In this document: in pieces, positions 1-9,076 of the stretch
How the letters are laid out: every line of letters begins with the position of its first letter
Numbering within the stretch: position 1 is the first letter of the stretch
Source: Parvularia atlantis
Taxonomy: Eukaryota > Opisthokonta > Rotosphaerida
DNA: 42,252 nt
NCBI GenBank assembly: GCA_943704415.1
Contig: CALSCO010000936.1
Location: 1-42,252, forward strand
Reading direction: 5' to 3'
Translations under genes and position numbers: made by a program
The notes under the pieces: generated by a model
Told to the model about the DNA's origin: nothing
Seen by the model: the letters and a program-made list of their open reading frames with translations, nothing else
The model's database searches: none

Positions 1-84
<84 letters not shown>
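1..84. repeat. (GT)n microsatellite
   Basis: Uninterrupted GT dinucleotide run except for one GC step near position 60, fading into GA-containing sequence after 84. It lies downstream of the last visible DENN exon (that gene reads leftward), so it is in an intron or 3' region of that gene. Nothing suggests a telomeric repeat. Confidence 0.95.
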
Positions 85-85
<1 letters not shown>

Positions 86-1743
86 AGTGTGAGGCGCGTG
101 AGGGGCGGCGAACGTGCGCCAAACAGCAGTGCACCCTTGTGATGGCCGCCTGAGCTGTGTACCTCGGACGCGCCCAGGAAGTGGTCCGCACGCATCACGT
201 CCGGCCACAGGCTGTTGCGCAACTGTTCGCATTGCGATCAGCCCCACAGCGACGAGAGCGTGGGCGCGCGGCGCACCCGCCCCTCCAGGTCCTTGTACAG
301 CTCCTCCGGCAGGCGCTCGACTAGCTGCGGGTTGTGCACGACGCGATCGAGGTCGAGGTCGATGACGACGACGACCTGCGGCCGCCCGCGTGGGTGCCGA
401 TAACGAGTAGAGCGCGCCGCCGCACGTTCTCCTTGTCACCCCAGGTCGCGGGCTGCGACGACGCGTGCACGCCGATCGCGATGACGTCTGGCACCTCGAG
501 CAGGTGCATCATCGACGTCGGCAGCAAGGGCGAGTACGTGCGCTCGACATTGAGCGGGTATAGTAGCGTGCGCACGCTGCGCCTCGGCCGCTCAGCAGCG
601 CACAGCGCGCAGCGTTCGCGGCAGCAGGCGCACCTCTCAAACACAAGCACGAGGTGATTGTAGCTCGCCGAGATCAGCACGAGGCTCACCTCGCGCAGCA
701 GGCAGCTCGCGATGGCGCAGACGGTCGAGATCGAGAGCAGGTGGAACACGTCGGCGATGGGCAGCTGGGTGGCGACGGCGTGAGCGGCTGCGCACACTCG
801 GAGGGAAGCACGCACGTCCAGCTGCGGCAGCTCGGTCGGGCCGGGCACGCGCACGCGGTGCGTCAGGCCGTGCAGCGTGAACTGGACGCCCATGCCGCCG
901 GCCGGAGGCAGCGGCACGTCGGTCGTGAGCGAGCGCGCCCACCTGTGCACGCGCACAACGCGATCAGCAGCAGCAGCGGCGGCGGACGCACGTGCGGTGT
1001 ACCGTGCGAGCGGCGCGCCCTGCGCGGCGAGGGCGAGCAGCGAGCACAGCAGGTGGCGCATCAGGCCGTAGAGCGGCTCGCGGCACTCGACGACGATGCA
1101 GTGCGGCGCGTACACGACCGTGTTGTCCTTCGCGCACGTGCGCACCGTGAGCCCGACGCGCACGAGGCGCGCGCGGGACGAGGCGCGTCACGCACATCCA
1201 GATGCGCCAGCAGCCCGCTCACGGCCTCGTTGCTCTCGACCAGGCGGCTGAAGCGGCGGCTGCGCGGGCGCTCGTGCGCGCCGCTCATCGTCGCGGCCTG
1301 CCTCGCGTTGCGCACAGTGCTGCGGTGCGCGAAGGCGAGGGCCATGCCGTACGAGAGCCGCGCCTCGGCCGAATACTCGCGCAGCACAAACGACACGAAG
1401 AGCGGGCGCAGCGGCTCGCGCAGCAGCCGCCAGCCGCCGGGCAGCGCGTACTGTAAAACGCGCGTGAGACGCGCCCGCGACGCGCCGCCGCGCCTGCGTT
1501 TCACTCACGCGCCACAGCTGCTGGTCCACGGCGCCGGCGGGCGCGAGGTGTGTCGTGCGCGCGCTCAGCTCGAGCGCAAACACGTCGCTCGGGTCGGGCT
1601 GCGCGCCTGTTTTCGCGCCAGCGCTCAGCCCCCCCGCCGCCGCCCGTCGGCCCCCCCCGCGCGCGCACCCGCCGCATCGTGCTGCCGCAGGTCCAGCGCC
1701 GCGAAGGCGACCGTCGCCAGCAGCGCGCACGGTGCCTCAGTCA
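1..1743 (-). CDS. DENN-domain Rab GEF, 3' end outside the window
   Basis: Probable guanine-nucleotide exchange factor for a Rab GTPase in membrane traffic. The start ATG at 1743 gives MTEAPCALLATVAF. After two short introns comes a uDENN-like block (ALPGGWRLLREPLRPLFVSF, near 1440-1380). The central DENN block follows: VVYAPHCIVV near 1110, VPLPPAGGMGVQF near 910, FHLLSISTVCAIASCLL near 740, LLYPLNVERTYSPLLPTSMM near 560-500, and GVHAS near 460. A dDENN-like exon (VVVVIDLDLDRVVHNPQLV) lies at about 370-300. A last exon (LRNSLWPDVMRADHFLGASE, about 225-165) ends at a GTACAC donor, so the gene continues past the left edge. About nine introns of 50-70 nt are inferred from frame changes and GT...AG borders. 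I cannot assign a DENND subfamily. The order of DENN subdomains is strong evidence for the family; exact exon borders are inferred. Confidence 0.82.
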
Positions 1744-1751
1744 TGCGTGAC

Positions 1752-1792
1752 GACTGAGTGTCAGTCAGGTGTGAGATAAACCGAGTCACGTG
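1752..1792. promoter_or_regulatory. Palindrome and E-box just upstream of the DENN start
   Basis: A perfect inverted repeat, GACTGA-GTG-TCAGTC (1752-1766), begins 8 bp upstream of the DENN ATG at 1743. A GTCACGTG E-box core lies at 1785-1792. The whole gap to the FYR gene stop (1861) is only 117 bp, so this is probably the DENN promoter or 5' UTR. Function is inferred from position only. Confidence 0.4.
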
Positions 1793-1860
1793 GTCGTGAT
1801 CGATCAGCCCGGTCGCCCGATATGTTCGGTATTTCTGCACAGAAGGGGGCGTAGAGTTGC

Positions 1861-4795
1861 TCACGATGCGGCGGCGGCGGCGGTGGTGGCGGCGTTGGTG
1901 GTGGTGATGCTAGGGGCCGGTGCTTGCGGTAGTAGCGGCGGCGGATACGAGAACACGGGCGACGGCAGAAGCGGCGAGACGGGCGTGGGCGTGAGCGGCG
2001 TTGCGCGAAACTGCTCGACAAAGCTGCGCGGCAGCCGCAACATGATCGCGTCCGGCTCGCCCTGGATCCCCAGCGCGACCTTGCCCGGGCTGAGCGGCCC
2101 GACGACGTCGAACGGGACGTTGTAGACTGGCGTAGTGCCGGCGGGCACGGTGAGGAGCACGCTAAGCAGCTGTGAGAGCGTCACGAGGCCCGTCGCGAGG
2201 TCCATCGTCCGCCCCGTTGGCAGCGCGATGGGCGACGTGGCCGCGGCCGAGCCGTTCGCCGTGGCGCCGGTCGGGCTGAGCTGCGCGGCAACGCGCGGGG
2301 CCGGCCGCGGGTCTGGCAGCAGCGGCATCGGTGCGCTGGCGGGCTCGCGGTAGGGCGGCAGCTGCGGTCGGATGACGGTAGGCGGAGGCATGCCGTTCAG
2401 GCCTGTGCTGTTGCTGCGGGCCTTCTTGCGCACGGGCGGGGAGGGCGCGGGCGGCTGCACGCTAGGCGCGGTCCCGAGCATGGCTGTGGGCGCGGGCGCG
2501 GGTACGCCGACGACGACGGCCGGGCGCTGCGCCGAGCCAGACATGATCACGCTGGGCCGCCAGACGGTGCTGCCCGCGGCCGGCAGCGGGCCAGCGAGCG
2601 TGCCGGGCGGGAAGGTCGCGAGGCCATTGTTGTAGTTGGCAGCGGCCCAGTCGAGGTGGTGCTGGCTGTCACGGATGCTGGCGGCGGCACCAATCGAGAT
2701 CCTGTTGCGAGCCATGTTGCGCATGCCCCGCGCGAGCGCGTGGTAGTGGCTGAGGTGGTGGAGCTGCTGTTGCAGTTGCGCCTCCCGCTGCTGGTGCTGG
2801 TGCAGCTGCGCCTGGGCCTGCGCTTGTGCCTGCGCCTGCATCTGCTGCGACTGCGGCTGCTGCGGCTGCGGCTGCTGCTGCGGCTGCGGCTTGCTGGGCG
2901 ACTGGCGCAGCGTCGCTGGCCCACCCGTGCTGGCCACCTGCGTCGTCACGCCGGGCGGTTGCTGCTGCTGTGCCTGGTCGCCCTTGTGCGCGGCCGAGCC
3001 CTTGCTGTTTGCCGCGCCGTTGCCAGACCGCACAATGCGGCTGCCGCGCAGGAACGTCTCCAGGTCCTGGATGTTGCTCCCTGGGGTCGTTGACGAGGCG
3101 AGCGCCGACGTCGAGGCGGTGGGCATCGTGCCCGCGGTGGCGTTGATCGTGGTCGTGCCCACGCCGACGATGGTCGTCGTGCTGCCGAGACCGCTACCAT
3201 TCACGACGCTGCTCCGTATCTGGTGCACGCCGTTGGCCAGCACGGTCGTCTTGACCACGACGGGTCGCATGGCCGAGTACGGCACGGACGTCTCGGGTGC
3301 GGCAGCAGCTGCGCTCGTGGCCGCGGGCTTGTCCACACCCCCGATGACCGCGTTGTACCAGTCCGTGTCGGCCTCCGTGTTCTCGTCGTACAGGCCGTCG
3401 ACGTCCATGACCGAGTCGAGAAACGCGTTGCCGTCGGTGCTGTCGGCCGACACCACGCCCGCGCCGTCCTCGGCCTCGGTCAGCCACAGGCCATCGCTGG
3501 CGCTGGCCGCGGCCGACGGCAGGGGCGCGTCGCTGCCGAAGGGCGCGCGCTTGCTGGCCGCGGGGCGCGTGATGGCGTCGGCGTCCGACAGGGAGCGCTT
3601 GAGTGTCGCCTGCTGCTGCTGCAGTTGCTGCTGCTGCAGGGCCTGGTAGTGCGCGTGGTGCGCGAGGTGGGCCGCGTGCGTAGCCGGGTCGACGGTGTCG
3701 TCCGTCAGGGCCGGCAGCTCGCGCGGGATGGCGGGCGCGGAGGTGGCGTGCGACAGCGACGCGCGCGCGTGGAACGTCGACATGTAGGCCTTGGGCTGCG
3801 ACTTCTGCACGATCACGTGCGTATCGAGCATCTGCCGCAGGGCCGTGTGCTCGAGTACCTCGGGCGTGTACAGGCCAAAGGCCTTGGGCCCGGAGATGTG
3901 CGACCTGGCGTTGCGGATGCTCGGGTGGATGTGCCTGTGCATCTGCGTGCTCACGCCTGCACGCGCACACGCGGGGGCGCGGCGTGAGCGGGCGTTCAAG
4001 GCACACGGGCAGCGGCGCGTACTCGTCGGCTTGTAGCCGAAGAAGCGCACGGGCGGGTTGGCGTTTAGCAGCCACGCGACAAAGACCGGCCTGTCGTCGA
4101 CGCCGACAATGACCTGCATGACCGTGTGCTGTCCGCCGCGCTCGTCCGGGCTCTGGCGGTACGAGACGAAGCCAGACGGGTAGACCTGCTCGCTGTTCTG
4201 TTTGTGCGCGCGCGCGCGCGAAGGAGGTGGGGGAAGCAAGCAGTGAGCGAACGTCGCATCGGGGTCGATCGGCGCGCGCCAAACGCACATGCGCCTGCCA
4301 CCGCCAGTGCTCGCTCACGTCGCGCACCACGCCCAGCGCCAGCACGGTCACGCCGCGGTAGCGCGTGAGCGGCTTGGCATTGAGATCGATCTGCAGCTGC
4401 TCGACCTTTGCCCATGCCTTGGCCTCGGACGGCTGCGGGCGCGGCGCGGCGGGCGGCTGCGTCGTCGCGCTCGCGGCGGCCAGTGCCGTGTCCTGCGTGG
4501 GCGACGAATCGGCGCTCGGCAGCGTCGTGCTCGACGCCGACAGGTCGAGCCACTCGTCCGCGGGGGCGGCGGCCGTGGCGCCAGGCGTGGCGCCGTTCTC
4601 GTCGTCCTCGTGCTCGTCCTCGGCCGCGCCGTCGTCGCCGTCATCGTCCTCGGCATCCAGGTCGATCTCCGCGTCGCCGTCGCCGTCGCGGTCGGCGCCG
4701 TCCGCCGCGGCCACGTCGTCGGCGTCGTCCGCGTCCGCGTCCGCGGAGGGCAGCGGCGACACGGCGCGCGCGCCTTCCGCGGGGTCGTCGTCCAT
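1861..4795 (-). CDS. FYRN/FYRC-domain nuclear protein (TBRG1-like), Gln-rich
   Basis: Three exons, 4795-4319, 4197-4023 and 3956-1861, give about 915 aa. Both introns (121 and 66 nt) have GT...AG borders and restore one continuous frame. Order of parts: an acidic Asp/Glu-rich N-terminus, then PLTRYRGVTVLALG and VYPSGFVSYRQSPDERGG (FY-rich N domain), then ISGPKAFGLYTPEVLEHTAL (FY-rich C domain). After that comes a long low-complexity region with LQQQQLQQQQ and a Q/A stretch (about 2745-2890). The C-terminal block, with TMDLATGLVTLSQLLSVL and PFDVVGPLSPGKVALGIQGE, looks folded but is not recognised. FYRN/FYRC pairs occur in TBRG1, MLL/KMT2 and plant JMJ proteins and are tied to chromatin. No SET, JmjC or PHD domain is visible, so TBRG1-like is the nearest label. 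Downstream neighbour is the DENN gene. Confidence 0.8.
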
Positions 4796-5035
4796 GCTGC
4801 CGCGGGGCGTAATCTGATCGGGCGTGATGAATGGCCGCGGTGGTTCAGTTAGGGTGCTGAGTTAAGGGCGCGGTCCTGTGGCCTGCTCGCGGTCACTCCG
4901 TGTGCGCCCGTATGCGCAGAGTGCATGTGCGAGCGTCTGAGCATGTTGTACATTTCTACTACCGACGATCGCAAGCAGAGCAGCGCGAAACAAAGAATTT
5001 CACTTACGTGTATCGCCCAACCTGGCGCTGGTCGG
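4796..5035. promoter_or_regulatory. Intergenic region ahead of the FYR gene
   Basis: These 240 bp separate the unidentified gene's stop (5036) from the FYR start (4795), both on the minus strand. The segment is richer in A/T than its surroundings, notably around 4945-5010. It must hold the FYR promoter and the upstream gene's 3' signal. No TATA box or CCAAT box was convincing. Confidence 0.35.
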
Positions 5036-5802
5036 TCACCGCTCGCGGCTCGCACTCACGGCAGCGCAGCGCCGTTCGGGTCCGCATCGCCGACGACACT
5101 TGCGAACCTTCTCCCACATGACCGTATCAGGCTTCTCGCGGTCGAGCACCCACTCGAGATACTTGTACGGGAACGGGCGGTTGTCCCACTCCCAGTAGTC
5201 CCGCTGGCCGAGCGCCTTAGGCTTGCCGGCAATGTCGATCTCGTCGAGGCGCCAGCGGTGGTAGTAGTTGACGAGGTCGAGCAGCTCGCTGGTGGCAAGA
5301 AAGTCGCGCGCGCTGCACGGCGGGCGGCGCGCATGTGAGCGTACACGCGTGCGACGCGGCGGCGCGGCGGGGGTGGCTCTCGGAGGACTGGCTCACGCAC
5401 CGGTGGCGCCAGCGAAGGGCATTCTTGGGGCGCAGCGGGCTGTTGTCGACCGAGTACATGTTAAAGGCCATGACGAAGCGCTCTCCCAGAACGAGAGCAG
5501 CAGCTTGCGCGCTTGCCCGTGCGCTTTTCCTCGAAGGCGAGGCGCGCGTAGTCCCTGCGCTGCATGTCACGGATCGGCACCTGAGCACGAGCGCGCGCGC
5601 AGGCACGCACTGCGCAAACGTGGTGCTGCTGACGAACGAGGCGACCAGGCTGAGCGCGTTCATCACGGCCTCGCTGTTGTACTCCTTCGAGGCTGGGCGC
5701 GCCCCCGCTCACGTTCTGCGGCACGACGGGCGTGGGCGTCGTGGGCCACCTCTCGTTCGCTTGCACGGTCGGCTGGCCGTAGTGCATCGCGGGCTGCTCC
5801 AT
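5036..5802 (-). CDS. Unidentified W/Y-rich protein
   Basis: I do not recognise this protein. From ATG 5802 (MEQPAMHYGQPTVQANERW) the frame changes several times at plausible splice borders. The segments in order are EYNSEAVMNALSLVASFVSS, VPIRDMQRRDYARLAFEEK, RFVMAFNMYSVDNSPLRPK, then after a GT-AG intron of about 90 nt LDLVNYYHRWRLDEID and a Trp/Tyr-rich C-terminus (QRDYWEWDNRPFPYKYLEWV). The reading ends at TGA 5036. Two middle introns have no good GT donor of normal length. GC-AG introns of about 35 nt fit the frame (one after SSTTF, one near EEK), as elsewhere in this window. Amino-acid composition is coding-like: charged and aromatic, not the Arg/Ala/Pro pattern of shadow frames. No signal peptide or membrane segment is seen. 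It is divergent from USE1 with about 71 bp between starts. Confidence 0.55.
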
Positions 5803-5873
5803 GACGACGCGGTGCGGGGGCGCGCGGTCAGCCTTGCAGCATACATGACAACAAAGACGCGAAATTCGATAAA
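5803..5873. promoter_or_regulatory. 71-bp divergent promoter: unidentified gene / USE1
   Basis: The minus-strand start (5802) and the inferred USE1 start (5874) leave only 71 bp. The right half is AT-rich for this genome and ends in a CGAA-A-TTCG inverted repeat about 5 bp ahead of the USE1 ATG. Promoter function is inferred from divergent orientation. Confidence 0.4.
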
Positions 5874-7080
5874 ATGACACTGCAAGCCATCGAGGCACGT
5901 GACCGATGTGCTGCGTTCAGTGCTGGCTCGCTCAACGCGCGCGCCGCGGCAGGTCGACGTGGCGCGCCTGATCAGCCGCCTCGAGGCGATGACGGCCGAC
6001 ACACAGGCTGTGCTGAGCCCACGCTTTGCCACGGTGCGCGTGCGTAAGTGTGCCGATTGCCCTGCTCAACCCTCGCGCGCTCGCAGTTTGTGCGCGCGCT
6101 CAACGACAAGATGGACGAGCTGCATGCGGCGCCGACCAAGTGCGGCGCGCGGGCACCGTCGCGCGTGTGCGGCTGTTGACGTTGAGTGCGCGCCAGGGCC
6201 AGGGCAGACGTACTCGCCGTGTACCGCACGAAGCAGCAGCGGTTCAACGCGCTGGTCGACCTCGACCGGCTCGTGCGCCGCTCGCGCACACGTGCGCGAT
6301 GCGCACCGCCTGACCACGCCGTGCGTCGCAGATCCTTCCGCTCGGGCCAACGATGGCGCAACGCAGCCTCGGGAACCCGTCGCCGCGGCCGCTCGGGGAA
6401 CGTCTGCGCGAGGCCGAGGTCGAGCTGCGCGTGCGCAACCACGTCCTGCGCACGGAGCTGCTCGCCGCACCGCCGGCCCGTGACCCGCCCGCGCCCGAGC
6501 GTGAGCCTCCCGTGGCCGCGCGTGGCGAGCTGCTGCAACGGCGCGAGAGGCCGCTGTTGGCGTGGCGCGCGCGCCGCTGACGCAAGCGAGCGCGCAGGCC
6601 ATCCGAGCCCGCCGCCGCCGCCGCGCCAAGCGACGCCGCGGGTGCCGAGGAGCAGCTGCGGCTGCACTACGCCATGCAGGACCGCGTCATGGACGAGATG
6701 AAGTCGCTCGCCAAGCACCTCAAGGACAACACGTACGCGATGCACGACATTCTGCAGCGCGACGCACGGGTGTGCAACCGGGGCCGTGCGCGTGCGCGAG
6801 ACTCACCGCCCGCGGTGCGCAGGTGATCGAGGAGACGAACTCGGTCGTCGACGGCAACCTCGTGCGGCTCAAGACCGAGCGGCAGCGTGTGCAGGACTTT
6901 ACGCACGTCGTGCGCAGTGGTGCGTGCGCTGTCCTGTGCCACCGCGCGCGCCAGCAGCTGAAAGGTGTGCGCGCGCGTTGCTTAGGTACGTGGTCGATCT
7001 GGGTGACGATGCTGCTCGTCGTCGTCGCGTTCTTCGCCACCTACGTGTTTATGAACCTGTTTCCGAGGTCGCGCACATAA
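5874..7080 (+). CDS. USE1: USE1-type SNARE, Golgi-to-ER retrograde traffic
   Basis: Tail-anchored ER SNARE that pairs with Sec20, Sec22 and syntaxin-18/Ufe1 to fuse COPI vesicles with the ER. The N-terminal helix reads VDVARLISRLEAMTADTQ, matching the USE1 pattern of a VRLLSR-CEAMA-like segment. Next come FVRALNDKMDELHAAP and VYRTKQQRFNALVDLDRL. The SNARE motif spans about 6650-6900 (EEQLRLHYAMQDRVMDEMK, SLAKHLKDNTYAMHDILQRD, ETNSVVDGNLVRLKTERQRV). A C-terminal membrane anchor (WVTMLLVVVAFFATYVFMNL) ends at TAA 7080. The start at 5874 (MTLQAIE) needs a GC-AG intron, 5895-5952, to join the conserved helix in frame; no GT donor fits. About six further introns have GTGCG-type donors. The DENN, Sec14-GOLD and VPS13 genes nearby also concern membranes, but no operon is implied. 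Confidence 0.85.
5895..5952 (+). other. GC-AG intron 1 of USE1
   Basis: Removing 58 nt with borders GCACGT...GGCAG joins MTLQAIE to VDVARLISRLEAM. The result aligns with the animal USE1 N-terminus. Upstream GT sites give the wrong phase for the acceptor at 5952. Confidence 0.6.
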
Positions 7081-7233
7081 CTGCTACATGTAGTGCACAA
7101 GACAAAGTTACTGCTGCGCGCGCGCTCAGCGGCAAAGACACGCGCGGCGCTGGCCGAGACGACGAGTGAAGGGGCACTCGCGCGACCGCGCCTGAGCTCA
7201 TGTTTCGCTGTAATTAGCCGCCTGTCTGCGGGC
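7081..7233. promoter_or_regulatory. Intergenic region between USE1 and the Sec14-GOLD gene
   Basis: This 153-bp gap lies between same-strand genes. It holds no recognisable gene and presumably carries the USE1 3' end and the Sec14-GOLD promoter. I see no clear polyadenylation hexamer or TATA box. Confidence 0.3.
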
Positions 7234-9018
7234 GATGTTGTCCCACCATGGCGGCGTGCCGCTCGCGAGCGAGGCCGAGCAGGCGCAGCTCGTCGTGCGT
7301 CCCGCGCCGCCCGCGCGCGTGCCACCCACTGACCGCACGTGACGCGGCCGCTGCAGGAACTGCGGGATCTCGTGCGCGCCGACATGGAGACGCACCTGAC
7401 CGAGAAGCAGCGCGGCTACGAGGAGCTGACGGTGCGCCCGTGTTGGTGGTCTGGCGCGGCTCAGACGCGCGACGCCAGGGCGACATCCGCCTGCTCCGCT
7501 TCCTGCGCGGGTACAAGCACGTCGTGGGCGACGCGGCCGACGCGTACCGCAAGATGCTCGCGTGGTACCAGGCCGACCACATGGGGGCGATCCGCGACGA
7601 CATCGTCGACAACCACCTCACCCTCGCGACGCTGCCGCACTCGCCCCTGGTGATGCAGTACTACTTTGCAAACGTGTGGCACGGCGAGGACGCGCACGGC
7701 AACGTGTTCAACATCGAGGTACGGCCCGTGCGCGCGCGTGTCGTCGTGCTCGCTCAGCATCGTGCGAATGACGTGCCAGATGACGGGGCAGATCGAGCCC
7801 AGGAACCTCAACCGCAACCTGCCCGAGGAGACGTTCCTGACGTGGCACCGTGCGCTGCGCATCTACTGCGCCTTCCGCGCTCATCGTGCTGACTGGATGT
7901 GTGTGCGCGTCGCACATCAGGCTACCATCTCGAGCTCAAGTCGATCTACTCGGACCGCGAGTCGCGCAAGCGGCAGCGGCTCGTGCGCACGTTCGCGATC
8001 AAGGACCTGCGTGGGTGTGCGCACTGCTGCTGCTGTCCTTGTCGTGCTCGCAGCTGACGGCCCGCGCGGCAGCCTCGGGCTCAAGCACGCGCACCAGCCG
8101 ACGCTCAACCTGCTGCGCAAGGCGATCAAGATCGGCACCGACAACTACCCCGTACGCACGCTCCTGCCCACTGCTCTGCCGGCCGCTCACAGCGCGCCCG
8201 CAGGAGATGCTCGACAAGCTGCTGATCATCAACGCCCCGACCGTGTTCAACATGCTCTGGAAGATCGTCAAGCCGATGATCAACCAGCACACGCTCGAGA
8301 AGGTTCGCCTGGTGCCCCGCCGTGCCGCGCGCGCAGCTCACAGCGAGCGTGTGTGTGTGCGCAGATTCAGATCTTTGGCAGCTCGGGCTACCACGACATC
8401 ATCCGCCAGAAGATGGAGCCCAAGTCTGTGCCCATGTTCCTCGGCGGGCTGTGCACGTGCGAGGGCGGCTGCATCAAGAACTGGGCCGGCTCGGCCGTGA
8501 ACGCGGACGGCATGCAGGAGGTGCGCCCCCACCGTGTGCCGCGCACGCGCCTGCATGGGGGCCTGACGCGCAGCGTCGCGTGACCGCAGGTCGAGATCCA
8601 CCGCGGCCAGAAGTACGATATGCCGATGAACGTGACGGCGGGGACCGAGGTCAAGTGGGCGTTTACGGTCAAGGCGCACGACATTCGCTTCCTGGTCGAG
8701 TTCAAGCCGGGTACGCCGTGCTGCTTTCGGCCCTGCGCTCGTGCTGACGTCCGAGGCGCAGACGGCGACGACAGCGAGACCGAGACGATCGTCGACGAGC
8801 AGGCCGACTCGACGACCGAGCACCACGGCTCGTTCCGCGCGCCGAGCATGGGCGAACTCACGCTGTGCTGGGACAACGGCAGCGCCTTTTTCCGCTCAAA
8901 GCACGTCGCGTTCAAGTTCGACATCGTCACAGACGAGGCCTCGCCCGTCACGGTGCACGGGGGCAGCGCATCGACGACGGTCCTGAGCGAGAGCGGCTCT
9001 GAGGCAGCCGACCGCTGA
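7234..9018 (+). CDS. Sec14/CRAL-TRIO plus GOLD domain lipid-transfer-type protein
   Basis: Likely a phosphoinositide/lipid-binding protein of the SEC14L (patellin-like) type, cytosolic or membrane-peripheral. ATG 7234 gives MLSHHGGVPLASEAEQAQLV; a 63-nt phase-0 intron (7294-7356) leads to ELRDLVRADMETHLTEK. The CRAL-TRIO N region reads GDIRLLRFLRGYKHVVGDA. The lipid-binding domain contains IEPRNLNRNLPEETFLTW, TFAIKDLRGLGLKHAHQPT, KIGTDNYP, LIINAPTVFNMLWKIVKPMI and IQIFGSSGYHDII. It ends with PMFLGGLCTCEGGC, the counterpart of the PxxYGG motif. The GOLD domain follows (EIHRGQKYDMPMNVTAGTEV, VKWAFTVKAHDIRFLV, GELTLCWDNGSAFF, KHVAFKFDI), then a Ser-rich tail. Roughly nine introns are present. 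One near 7890 is only 35 nt and has CTGAC right after its donor. Convergent with METTL16, with 58 bp between stops. Confidence 0.88.
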
Positions 9019-9076
9019 CCGCGCTCGCACCCTTCCGCTTGTTCTTTGCTCGCTCAGTGCACACGCACACACATTT

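Noticed and set aside
1-84. Telomere or centromere repeat
   Set aside because: A plain GT dinucleotide run next to an ordinary gene; no telomere-type unit.
1061-1757. Plus-strand open frames across the DENN gene
   Set aside because: DENN motifs are clear on the minus strand, and the plus frames are Arg/Ala-rich noise produced by GC content.
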